A DNA stretch of 64,000 bases from assembly GCA_913061515.1 (NCBI GenBank), contig CAJXSF010000011.1, positions 1 through 64,000 on the forward strand, given 5' to 3'. The number at the start of each line of letters is the position of its first letter. The stretch's first letter is position 1. A model generated the notes under the pieces. That model searched no databases. It saw only the letters and a program-made list of their open reading frames with translations, and had not been told where the DNA came from. Source of the DNA: an uncultured Gammaproteobacteria bacterium. GTDB lineage: Bacteria; Pseudomonadota; Gammaproteobacteria; Pseudomonadales; Pseudohongiellaceae. Positions 43,768 to 51,649 of the stretch are shown here, in pieces. A program made the translations under genes and the position numbers.

Positions 43768-46008
43768 ATGATTTTTAGAACACGGAAGTTTTTACACGCA
43801 CTCGCGGTTGCTAGCGTTATTGCAACTTGTTGTGCGCCGCTTGCAAGTGCGCAGGATACTCCAGCCTTTCATATTCCACGAGTAACGAATTCGCCCCGCA
43901 TTGATGGCGACGTGCAACGCAGCGAATGGGCTACAGCCACGAAAGTAATGCTCGATACCCAGTTTAATCCGGAGGAAGGGGTTCCCGCGCCAGTGCAAAC
44001 CGAAGCGTTCATCATGGAAGATGGCGAGCATTTATACATTAGTTTTATCGCCGAAGACCCAGACCCCAGCCGGATACGAGCGTTCTATCGTGATCGCGAT
44101 CAGATCGGTGGCACCGATTTTGTCGGTGTGGCACTAGATACCTTCAACGATGGTGTGCGCTCGTTTAATTTCTTAGTGAGCCCGCTTGGGGTGCAATACG
44201 ATGCGATCGCCGATGATCTCAATGATAGCGAGGATGACTCTTGGAATGCGCTTTGGGAAAGTGAGGGGCAGATCACTGAAACGGGCTATATGGTTGAGAT
44301 GGCGATACCCCTCAAGCAATTACGTTTTCCCAGTGGTGCCGAAGAAAAAATTTGGGGAGTGCGTTTCATTCGTGACTATCCCCGCGATCGTCGTTATCGA
44401 CTCTCTGATTCCAATGTCGAGCGCAATATCTCTTGTTTCGTGTGCCAATTTCAGAAGGCCAGTGGCTTTGCCGATGTGCAACCAAGTCGCAATATTGAAG
44501 TCATCCCGACGCTAACCTCGCGCGTGCAACGCTCGCGGCCGAACCCTGTTGTGGACTCATGGGGAGACGCCGAACATAAAACGGAGGCTGGGGTTGACCT
44601 ACGCTGGGGAATTAACCAAGACACCTATTTGAACGCCACGCTAAACCCTGACTTTTCGCAAGTAGAGGCGGACAGCGCTCAACTCGATATTAACAACACG
44701 TTTTCTCTATATTTCCCAGAGAGGCGTACTTTTTTTCTGGACGGCGCCGATTATTTCAATACGAATTTAAACATTGTGCATACACGCAATATCGCAGATC
44801 CGGATTATGGCTTGAAGCTTACCGGGAAGAGCGGCAACCATAACTATGGTGTGATGCAAGCCAACGATACCTCCACTAGCTTTTTGATCCCCGATAGTCA
44901 AGGCTCCACTATCGCTAATCTGATGAACACCCAGAGCGAAGTGTCAGTGTTGCGCTATCGCCAAGATGTGTTAAACAATTCTAGTTTCGGAACGGTGCTG
45001 ACGCATCGTGAAGGCGGGGACTATTCCAACACGGTTGCCGGCATCGATGGTCGCCTGCGTCTAAGTGATAGCGATGTGATCAATGTCCAATATTTGCGCT
45101 CGCAATCTGAATACCCCACAGCCATTCAGACGCGCTACGGGCAAGACGATAGCCTCGATGACGACACCGTATTCTTAGAATATCGCCATGACGATCGACG
45201 CTGGGATGTGTGGGCTGAGCATATTAGTTACGGCAAAGATTTTCGTGCAGACATGGGCTTTATTAACCGTGTCGACTTTGATCGCAATACGCTGCGCGTT
45301 GGGCACACCTGGCGCTGGGGTGGTGAAAGTTTCTTTGACCGCATTCGTATCGCCTTGGACTGGGATAATACTCATGATCAATCGGGCTTAGAGCTCGAAG
45401 AAGAGTTTGAAGTATTCCTTGAGATGGACGGCCCCTTGCAATCGAAGGTGTTCGGTTTATTCGGTGGCAGCGAGACTTACTTCAATGGCCGCTATTTCGA
45501 TGAGCAATTTAATCAACTGTCATTGTCATTGCGCCCGCGCAGTAATATCTATGCAAGTATGCAAGTGCGTGTCGAAGACGTGGTTGATTTTGCTAACACA
45601 CGTTTAGGAAAGTCTAAGCGTTATACGCCCGAGATTAATTTCCAATATGGGCGTCACTTACAGTTTGACTTGGAGCATGTGTATCAAACCTTCGATGTGC
45701 AAGGGGGGCGATTATTCACGGCCAATTTAACCGAGCTCAAGTCGACGTATCAATTTAGCACACGTAGTTTTCTGCGCTTAATTTTGCAATACGCAGACAC
45801 CGAGCGAGAGCAATCGCTCTATATCCGCCCTGTGCAAGCGCTGGCAAGAGAGTTAACGACACAGCTGCTATACAGCTATAAATTAAGTGCGCAAACACTA
45901 TTCTTTGTCGGCTATTCTGATGCGGGCTTTCAGAATGACGACCTGAACTCAATAGAGACTAGCTCACGTACGGTGTTCGCTAAGTTCAGCTATGCTTGGC
46001 AGCCATAA
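43768..46008 (+). CDS. CBM9/DUF5916 outer-membrane-type protein
   Basis: About 746 residues from the ATG at 43768; in-frame TTG codons at 43756 and 43762 are possible starts. The signal peptide ends CAPLASAQ. The N-terminal ~220 residues look like a family 9 carbohydrate-binding (DOMON-like) domain: PRIDGDVQRSEWATATKV, FIMEDGEHLYISFIAEDPDPSRIRA and MVEMAIPLKQLRFP. The remaining ~500 residues fit DUF5916, a beta-barrel-like region (YFPERRTFFLDGADYF, TLNPDFSQVEADSAQLDIN). It ends with Phe-x-Tyr-Ala-Trp-Gln-Pro, a near-terminal aromatic strand. It is probably a surface protein of unknown ligand and lies 56 bases after the broken porin. Confidence 0.85.
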   Translation: MIFRTRKFLHALAVASVIATCCAPLASAQDTPAFHIPRVTNSPRIDGDVQRSEWATATKVMLDTQFNPEEGVPAPVQTEAFIMEDGEHLYISFIAEDPDPSRIRAFYRDRDQIGGTDFVGVALDTFNDGVRSFNFLVSPLGVQYDAIADDLNDSEDDSWNALWESEGQITETGYMVEMAIPLKQLRFPSGAEEKIWGVRFIRDYPRDRRYRLSDSNVERNISCFVCQFQKASGFADVQPSRNIEVIPTLTSRVQRSRPNPVVDSWGDAEHKTEAGVDLRWGINQDTYLNATLNPDFSQVEADSAQLDINNTFSLYFPERRTFFLDGADYFNTNLNIVHTRNIADPDYGLKLTGKSGNHNYGVMQANDTSTSFLIPDSQGSTIANLMNTQSEVSVLRYRQDVLNNSSFGTVLTHREGGDYSNTVAGIDGRLRLSDSDVINVQYLRSQSEYPTAIQTRYGQDDSLDDDTVFLEYRHDDRRWDVWAEHISYGKDFRADMGFINRVDFDRNTLRVGHTWRWGGESFFDRIRIALDWDNTHDQSGLELEEEFEVFLEMDGPLQSKVFGLFGGSETYFNGRYFDEQFNQLSLSLRPRSNIYASMQVRVEDVVDFANTRLGKSKRYTPEINFQYGRHLQFDLEHVYQTFDVQGGRLFTANLTELKSTYQFSTRSFLRLILQYADTEREQSLYIRPVQALARELTTQLLYSYKLSAQTLFFVGYSDAGFQNDDLNSIETSSRTVFAKFSYAWQP

Positions 46009-46016
46009 AGCACTCT

Positions 46017-46442
46017 CTAGCTTTGAAACTCTTCACGGCGCAGATAGTGAGCAGGTATTAACGACAATAAGCCCAATAGCGCGAGAGTGATGTAGATAGG
46101 TGGCCACTGGAAAGGTTCCGGTGGTGCCTCACCTGTGCGAACTGTTCCCGTTACACTCTGGCCGTTAACCGCAACGGTTAGGCGATAATCCGTTTCGAAG
46201 GCGCCGCTTAGGGTAAAGACTCCGGCGGTGTCGGTCATTAGAGTCGTTATATCGTTAGCCTGTGTCGTGTTCTCCACAGTCACTGTGGCATCGTTCGCCG
46301 CATCACCGCTGGCCGTATTCACAATGCCAATGATTAAATTGCCATCGACTAACAGGTCAAGCTGAGGTGTCTGCGCAAAGCTGGCGCTTGAAAATAATAC
46401 TGCAGCGAGAGTTAACGCCTGGAGTAAACGTTTAGTGAACAT
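46017..46442 (-). CDS. Exported beta-sandwich protein with C-terminal membrane anchor, HupE partner
   Basis: About 141 residues from the ATG at 46442, with GGAGGAGAAC upstream. The start overlaps the end of the HupE gene by 11 bases, so the two are coupled. A signal peptide ends SASFAQ. The middle (about 25-105) resembles a carboxypeptidase-regulatory-like Ig fold (NTASGDAANDATVTVENTT...TDTAGVFTLSG). One C-terminal helix (YITLALLGLLSLIPAHYL) is followed by RREEFQS in the cytoplasm. It may bind or position metal-handling partners of HupE. I know no named family for it. Confidence 0.72.
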   Translation of the reverse strand: MFTKRLLQALTLAAVLFSSASFAQTPQLDLLVDGNLIIGIVNTASGDAANDATVTVENTTQANDITTLMTDTAGVFTLSGAFETDYRLTVAVNGQSVTGTVRTGEAPPEPFQWPPIYITLALLGLLSLIPAHYLRREEFQS

Positions 46443-47220
46443 GGGGTTCTCCTCCATCGTGGCTATGCATCACTCCGGCGGCAGGGCTGCTTTCGGCAGG
46501 GCCATGAACGTGGCCACTTTCGTGCAAATATCCGTGTAATTGAAACAACAGCAGTAAAAAACCAAAAAACACTAAGGCGCCGTTGACGATGCGCGTGATG
46601 GGTTCCCATACGATCGTTTTTTGCCAAGCTCGAATTACCACACCCATGACAAGCAATGCGGCGATTTGGCCTAATTCCACCCCTAAGTTGAAGAATAAAA
46701 TCTTACCTAGAAGCCCTTGCTCGCCGCTCATGGTTAAGTCTTGTAAGCGGGCAGATAAGCCAAAGCCATGAATCAATCCGAAACCAAAGACCATGAATAG
46801 AAGGGAAGGGGCGGCTGTGCCGATCCAGCGCCGAAAACCATCCAAGTTCTCAAAACCTTTGTACATGACCGTGACTGCAATGACGGCATCGATTAAGTAG
46901 TGATCGGCGCTAATGCCTGCGAATGTCGCAAAGACGAGTGTAATGGTGTGGCCTACGGTGAACGCCGTCACGAACTTCAGGATGTCTCGGAAGTTGTTGA
47001 GGAAGAACATGACCCCTAGCAAGAATAGAAGGTGATCATAGCCGGTGAGCATATGCTCTGCGCCGGTCCAAATATAGTCTAAGATGCCACCGTTTTGCAT
47101 ACGATCACGTGCAGCTTCGGAGACATCGTGAGCCAAGGCTAGCGGGCTTAGGCTCGCAATTAGAAGTGCAACTAAAAGCCCTAGACCTGTCCTTAGGTTA
47201 TTTTTCCTTATTTTCGTCAT
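46432..47220 (-). CDS. HupE/UreJ-2 family membrane protein with His-rich tail
   Basis: A 262-residue protein with AAAGGGAAA before the ATG. A signal-like first helix ends LALAHDVSEAARDRM, then IWTGAEHMLTGYDHLLFLLGVMFFL, GHTITLVFATFAG and FGFGLIHGFGLSARL, the HupE/UreJ membrane pattern with conserved His and Asp. Related proteins carry nickel for hydrogenase or urease. No hydrogenase or urease gene is here, so another metal (for example copper or cobalt) is possible. The C-terminus holds His clusters (HSHDGGEPHVH) expected to bind metal. Confidence 0.88.
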   Translation of the reverse strand: MTKIRKNNLRTGLGLLVALLIASLSPLALAHDVSEAARDRMQNGGILDYIWTGAEHMLTGYDHLLFLLGVMFFLNNFRDILKFVTAFTVGHTITLVFATFAGISADHYLIDAVIAVTVMYKGFENLDGFRRWIGTAAPSLLFMVFGFGLIHGFGLSARLQDLTMSGEQGLLGKILFFNLGVELGQIAALLVMGVVIRAWQKTIVWEPITRIVNGALVFFGFLLLLFQLHGYLHESGHVHGPAESSPAAGVMHSHDGGEPHVH

Positions 47221-47375
47221 GTTTTCCCTTTTTGCCTGTCTTATAAGTTACTGCCAGTATTTATCAGATACTGGGGTATGATACCAATGCTTTACAAGAC
47301 ATTGTTGTGGCCAAGAATCTTCCCAGCTTTTTGGCACATGCTAAGTTCACAAAACCCTAGTCAGGAGCTGTACTC

Positions 47376-48179
47376 ATGAAAAAACTGCTTGCCCTTGTGT
47401 CACTTTGCCTTTGCGCAGTTGGCACGTCGGCCATTGCTCAACACGATCACGATTTAATGATGGCGATTAACGGCGCAAACCGTTCCGATGCCAATAAGGC
47501 GCGTGATGTGTATCGTCACCCACAAGAAACCTTAAGTTTCTTCGGGATTAAAAAGAATTTCACAGTCGTTGAGATGTGGCCAGGCACTGGCTGGTACTCA
47601 GAAATTCTCGCCCCCTACTTAAAAGAAGAAGGCAAGCTAATCGCCGCGACCTATGATCGTTCGGACAACCCTCCTGCGGCCTATATGGCCAATGCGGTTA
47701 AGAATTACGATGCGTTTCTTGCAAGCAACCCTGTGTATAGCGATGTGCAAGTGAGTGAGCAAGTGTCAGAGCGCGTCTCTGTCATTGCCGAGCCAGGCAC
47801 CGTCGATATGATATTGGATTTCCGTAATGCGCATAACTGGATTCCTGCTGGCGGTGACAACATCGTGATGGCATGGCATGCAGCACTGAAACAAGGTGGC
47901 ATTGTGGGCATCGTTGACCACCGCCGTGATGCAGATGAGCCATTCCAACCAGGGACGGGCTATATCCATGAGCAGCAATTGATTGACCTAATGACCAAGC
48001 ATGGGTTTGCTTTAGTGGCTAAGTCGGAAGTCAATGCCAACCCCAAAGACAGCAAAGATCACGAAGGAGGTGTTTGGAACTTGCCGCCAAATCTAAGCGG
48101 TGTTTCGGATGCGGATCGTCCTAAATTCTTGGCGATTGGTGAGAGTGATCGTTTGACGATGAAATTCGTTAAAGAGTAA
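47376..48179 (+). CDS. Exported predicted SAM-dependent methyltransferase (COG4798-like)
   Basis: A 267-residue protein with AGGAG before the ATG. An N-terminal signal peptide is clear (MKKLLALVSLCLCAVGTSAIAQ). The body is a Rossmann methyltransferase: FTVVEMWPGTGWYSEILAPYLKEEGKLIAATYD is motif I and the region after it, and ALKQGGIVGIVDHRRD is a later strand. COG4798 members often carry such signals. How SAM would be available outside the cytoplasm is unclear; the domain might bind another ligand. It is a single gene divergent from hupE and convergent with a barrel gene. Confidence 0.85.
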   Translation: MKKLLALVSLCLCAVGTSAIAQHDHDLMMAINGANRSDANKARDVYRHPQETLSFFGIKKNFTVVEMWPGTGWYSEILAPYLKEEGKLIAATYDRSDNPPAAYMANAVKNYDAFLASNPVYSDVQVSEQVSERVSVIAEPGTVDMILDFRNAHNWIPAGGDNIVMAWHAALKQGGIVGIVDHRRDADEPFQPGTGYIHEQQLIDLMTKHGFALVAKSEVNANPKDSKDHEGGVWNLPPNLSGVSDADRPKFLAIGESDRLTMKFVKE

Positions 48180-48188
48180 GTCATAAGC

Positions 48189-48233
48189 CATCAGCCTGAC
48201 TATTTGAGAATATGCATTATGGTCAGGCTGATG
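48189..48233. terminator. 12-bp perfect inverted repeat at the convergent ends of two genes
   Basis: CATCAGCCTGAC (48189-48200) and GTCAGGCTGATG (48222-48233) are perfect reverse complements with a 21-base loop. The right arm lies inside the last codons of the barrel gene and the left arm just downstream of the methyltransferase stop. It would form a stable hairpin in either transcript; no T run follows. Confidence 0.5.
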
Positions 48234-49117
48234 CGATCGTTTGAATAATCGACGCCCGCTCGGGCGGCGATGTCCTGCCTGCTGTAAGCTGCCGTGAGCG
48301 ATGTATCTCTGCCTAGCGGATAACTCCAATCTACCGTCCAAATATGGGCCTTTGTTTCTAAGGTATAGGAAACGATATTGCGCCCTATGGGGGCTGGATA
48401 GGCGGCATCAATCGTCAATGCTTGTGCAATTGCCAGTAGCCTCGGGTTGGGGGCAAGAGCGCTAGAAACGGTATTCCCATCCACATAGCTGTAGCTCGCA
48501 TTGAGGGTGGAGTAATTAGCGAGGGTATAGCTAATTTGCGAGAACGCCGAAGCCTGCGTGAAATCGAAAATGTCATTATGAGGGCTGTACATATTGGCGT
48601 ACTTGGCACCATCGTATTTACCATAGCTTTGCTCGCCACTCACCCCTGCCGAAAAATCCCATGCATTGTTCAGTCTTTTGCGAAAGTTAATCTCGAAGGT
48701 ATTGAGCTCACGGGTGCGCACCTGCGTGCGGCTATCCTCAAGCGTCCAGCTTAATGATGCACTAAGTGTAGGCGCAAATGCGCCGAGGCCAAATTTGCGT
48801 TGATAACTTGCGCCAAGCGCGAGTGAATTATTATTCAAACCTTTGAGCGTGCGAAAGTGATGCGTCCCAAGCTCGGCAAAAAGGGTGACGGTGTCTAGGT
48901 TAGGTAGTTGCCATAGGCGTCCAGCGGAGAGTGCTAGATGCGCACTATTATCGCTACGCCGGTCGCTGCTGAGAAAAGAGCGACTAATATTGTCGTCGTG
49001 TTGACCGGCAAGGCTTATATCGAGGAAGTTGGTTGTTTGCGCATTGGCGATTTTGCTTAGAGAAAGCATTACTAGGGCGGCTAACAGCAAACGGGTGCGC
49101 CTTGAATACGGCTGCAT
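48200..49117 (-). CDS. Outer-membrane beta-barrel protein of unknown function
   Basis: A 305-residue protein with AGGAG before the ATG. The signal peptide ends SKIANAQ. Most of the rest alternates polar and hydrophobic residues, as in a barrel (NFLDISLAGQHDDNISRSF, STLNASYSYVDGN, DTSLTAAYSRQDIAARAG). It ends ISLTIMHILK rather than in the usual terminal Phe, so outer-membrane assembly is likely but not certain. Similar 'QHDDN' openings occur in barrels of exopolysaccharide or surface-protein clusters, but I do not recognise a named family. Confidence 0.7.
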   Translation of the reverse strand: MQPYSRRTRLLLAALVMLSLSKIANAQTTNFLDISLAGQHDDNISRSFLSSDRRSDNSAHLALSAGRLWQLPNLDTVTLFAELGTHHFRTLKGLNNNSLALGASYQRKFGLGAFAPTLSASLSWTLEDSRTQVRTRELNTFEINFRKRLNNAWDFSAGVSGEQSYGKYDGAKYANMYSPHNDIFDFTQASAFSQISYTLANYSTLNASYSYVDGNTVSSALAPNPRLLAIAQALTIDAAYPAPIGRNIVSYTLETKAHIWTVDWSYPLGRDTSLTAAYSRQDIAARAGVDYSNDRISLTIMHILK

Positions 49118-49169
49118 GCAATGAAACTCCTAAAGACGGCTTGCGACATTACGCAGTTTAACGCTAGAG

Positions 49170-49190
49170 CTAGGCTTCGCCTAGGGTTTT
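49170..49190. repeat. Short perfect hairpin upstream of the SPFH gene
   Basis: CTAGGC (49170-49175) and GCCTAG (49179-49184) flank TTC and are followed by GGTTTTG. It lies in the divergent spacer (49118-49266). It could be a terminator-like or regulatory element; no upstream plus-strand gene exists for it to terminate. Confidence 0.35.
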
Positions 49191-49266
49191 GCTGTGATTG
49201 GTAATGCGCTTGCAAATAGATGTCAAAATGATATCTTATAGGTGTCAATTATCTGGAGATTATCCA

Positions 49267-50130
49267 ATGAAAGAAAAAACAATAGCGTCGATCCCTGGTA
49301 TCCCAATGGCCTTACTACTGGTGCTGATTGCTGGCCTAGCGGCATTCGGATTCCTGATCGCTGCAGAATCAAGCTATTTTCCGGGCTTAGTGCTGGCCTT
49401 CTTCACGATACTGCTTAGTGCTTTCGCAACCGCTGGCTTTATCATGGTGGAGCCAAATCAGGCCGCCGTACTGAGCTTATTCGGCAAGTATGTTGGAACG
49501 GTGAAAGAGCCTGGCCTGCGTTTTCAAAACCCCTTTTATCGCGCTCGCAAGGTGTCATTGCGCATCCGCAATTTTGAGTCGGGTAAGCTTAAAGTGAATG
49601 AGCTTGAAGGCAGCCCGATTGAGATCGCCGCCGTCGTCGTGTGGAAAGTTCTCGACTCAGCCGAGGCCGTTTACAATGTCGATGATTACGAAAGCTTTGT
49701 GCATATTCAGGCCGAGTCGGCTCTACGCAGTATGGCGACCAGCTACCCTTATGATCAGGGTGAAACAGAGCAAGTGGCACTGCGTAGCCATGCCAACGAA
49801 ATTTCCCACGATCTAGCGAAGCAGTTGGCTGAGCGACTGCAGCAGGCGGGTATTAGCGTGCAAGACGCGCGAATTAGTCATCTAGCCTATTCGCCAGAGA
49901 TTGCCGGTGCCATGTTGCAACGCCAACAAGCAGGGGCCATCATTGCCGCCCGCGAACGATTAGTCGATGGTGCAATTGGGATGGTCGAGCTAGCATTAGC
50001 AAAACTGCAAGCCAAAGAAGTGGTTGAATTAGACAATGAGCGCAAAGCGCAAATGGTTAGCAACCTGCTTGTGGTCCTTTGCTCGGATAAAGCCACCCAA
50101 CCTGTAGTGAATACTGGTAGCCTGTATTGA
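49267..50130 (+). CDS. SPFH (stomatin/flotillin-like) membrane protein
   Basis: About 287 residues from the ATG at 49267 (GGAG upstream); a longer frame to 49198 is less likely. Two N-terminal helices (about 10-55) are followed by the SPFH domain: [40 protein letters not shown], then [41 protein letters not shown] coiled region ends in [21 protein letters not shown] proteins form large ring assemblies in the inner membrane with proteases or lipids. The small RHH gene follows after 13 bases. Confidence 0.92.
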   Translation: MKEKTIASIPGIPMALLLVLIAGLAAFGFLIAAESSYFPGLVLAFFTILLSAFATAGFIMVEPNQAAVLSLFGKYVGTVKEPGLRFQNPFYRARKVSLRIRNFESGKLKVNELEGSPIEIAAVVVWKVLDSAEAVYNVDDYESFVHIQAESALRSMATSYPYDQGETEQVALRSHANEISHDLAKQLAERLQQAGISVQDARISHLAYSPEIAGAMLQRQQAGAIIAARERLVDGAIGMVELALAKLQAKEVVELDNERKAQMVSNLLVVLCSDKATQPVVNTGSLY

Positions 50131-50143
50131 TCATGGATATTCG

Positions 50144-50335
50144 ATGAGTAGCAAAAAAGCCTATCCATTGCGCATAAGCCCGGCGGTCATCGAAGCGATG
50201 CAACGCTGGGCAGATGACGATCTACGCTCATTAAATGGGCAGATCGAATATGTGTTGCGCGAGTCTTTGCGCCAATCGGGCCGTTTAAAAACGGCTATCA
50301 CTGCGCCAGTGGAAGAGCCTGAGCAGGATCAATAA
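50144..50335 (+). CDS. Small Arc-like ribbon-helix-helix protein
   Basis: A 63-residue protein. [44 protein letters not shown] matches the Arc/MetJ ribbon-helix-helix pattern, with the beta strand YPLRI and the [10 protein letters not shown] helix. The tail is acidic. Downstream of SPFH genes such small proteins recur, so it may be a functional partner or autoregulator. Its 3' end overlaps the convergent gene at 50298 by 38 bases. Confidence 0.8.
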   Translation: MSSKKAYPLRISPAVIEAMQRWADDDLRSLNGQIEYVLRESLRQSGRLKTAITAPVEEPEQDQ

Positions 50336-51338
50336 TCGATTGTTCCTGTGCCTGCAAGCTAGCATCGTGATCTTGTCGCCTGGCCCCACCTAGGCTGCCT
50401 ATTACCGACATATTGCCTTCATGACAGGCATATTCATATAAACGAGTGCCCTGCGCTAAGGCTCGCAATGGAATCTCCGCAGTCCATGGCTGGGTGTAGG
50501 CGACGGGGTCATCGATAGTGACGCGATAATTGATTTGAGCGTTAGATTCTTTGCTGAACCACTCGGTGGTAGTCAGCGCTTGTGTTGAGCCGCGAAAGGT
50601 TTGCTGAGGGTGGATCTTATTCGTTTTGACCACTAATGTGTCGCCCTCCCAGTGGCCAACAGAGTCCCCCATCCAACGAGTCATTGCTTCCGGCAATGGC
50701 TCAGAATCGATACGAATAATACGCGCATCATTGACCATCTCGGTCATGATCATTAGATAATCTTCGGTCTGCACGATTTGATAATTACTATTATAGATCA
50801 TAGGAACCATGGGTGGACCTGCAGTGGAGAGCACTGAAAGCAAACAACGCTCTCCCACCGTTCGTACTTCCGGTCCGTCAAACTCATCCACGCCGTCTTG
50901 AGCGAGAATTTTAGAGCGCCAGTCTTGCATTACTTCGTTGTCGACGTGGGGAATGCGACCATTCTCAGGCTCGATAATCATTGAGGTTCTTGCCTCGCCG
51001 TTTACCGTGATGACGTGACTATTTGGAAAGCGCCAATCTGCCTCTAGCCCGATAGGAGCCCCTTTTTCAGGAGCCGGTCGGTCTGGGTCAATAGGGGCTG
51101 AATCCCTAGCAAAACGCTCTTGCGAAGCGAGGACTCGCTGGGCAGCTTCTTCGGCGGTGTAGGCGCGTTTGTTGCCAAGAGCCTCTGGTCTCTCTAAAGG
51201 AGTCTGAGTGGCGTTTGTCCACACTCCTTGGAAGTCGGGTCTGCCTTCGGGGGTCCGGCTAATTGGGTTGCTTTGTGCTTGTATGCTGAGGCTTGTGCAC
51301 AATGCGACGACGAAGCCTAAATAGGTCGAACACTTCAT
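50298..51338 (-). CDS. Secreted protein of unknown function
   Basis: A 346-residue protein with a signal peptide ending LSIQAQ. The mature protein starts SNPISRTPEGRPDFQGVWTNATQTPLERP, an opening seen in a large family of uncharacterised exported proteins in Proteobacteria and Acidobacteria. Later segments include GERCLLSVLSTAGPPMVPMIYNSNYQIVQ and DSVGHWEGDTLVVKTNKI. The latter resembles the 'GDTLVV.T' motif of that family and suggests a beta-propeller-like or lipocalin-like fold. The function is not known and I do not assign one. It ends within the RHH gene on the other strand. Confidence 0.8.
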   Translation of the reverse strand: MKCSTYLGFVVALCTSLSIQAQSNPISRTPEGRPDFQGVWTNATQTPLERPEALGNKRAYTAEEAAQRVLASQERFARDSAPIDPDRPAPEKGAPIGLEADWRFPNSHVITVNGEARTSMIIEPENGRIPHVDNEVMQDWRSKILAQDGVDEFDGPEVRTVGERCLLSVLSTAGPPMVPMIYNSNYQIVQTEDYLMIMTEMVNDARIIRIDSEPLPEAMTRWMGDSVGHWEGDTLVVKTNKIHPQQTFRGSTQALTTTEWFSKESNAQINYRVTIDDPVAYTQPWTAEIPLRALAQGTRLYEYACHEGNMSVIGSLGGARRQDHDASLQAQEQSIIDPAQALPLAQ

Positions 51339-51384
51339 GAGCCAAATGATCCTTGTAAATCCTTATGAGAGCACACTGCTAACG

Positions 51385-51606
51385 CTAAGTGGTTTGATCT
51401 GGGTCATTATTAGGTTTTTCAGTTTCGAAAAAGCCCAGTAGAGCGGCAGCGCCCGTAAAAATACCGGTAATGAACATGATCCCGACAATCAATGCAAAGC
51501 GAAACATAAAAGCGATAGGGACATCGGCAAAGCGCTCTACCAAATAAGCCAGTAGGTTGACTAAAACGACTGCAATAACAAAGGTAACCAGGAGAATTCT
51601 TTTCAT
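51385..51606 (-). CDS. Small two-helix membrane protein
   Basis: A 73-residue protein with GGAG before the ATG. Two membrane segments are evident (about 4-23 and 33-58: FALIVGIMFITGIFTGAAALLGFF), followed by a polar tail ending NNDPDQTT. No family is recognised. It lies 43 bases after the second FG-GAP gene and may be the last gene of the M16/ABC/FG-GAP operon, or a separate gene. Confidence 0.55.
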   Translation of the reverse strand: MKRILLVTFVIAVVLVNLLAYLVERFADVPIAFMFRFALIVGIMFITGIFTGAAALLGFFETEKPNNDPDQTT

Positions 51607-51649
51607 TGTTGCTCCGGTGTAAACGTGCGTTCAATAGCCCACTGCCAAG

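Noticed and set aside
46432-47220. HupE as part of a hydrogenase cluster
   Set aside because: No hydrogenase structural or maturation gene is in the window.
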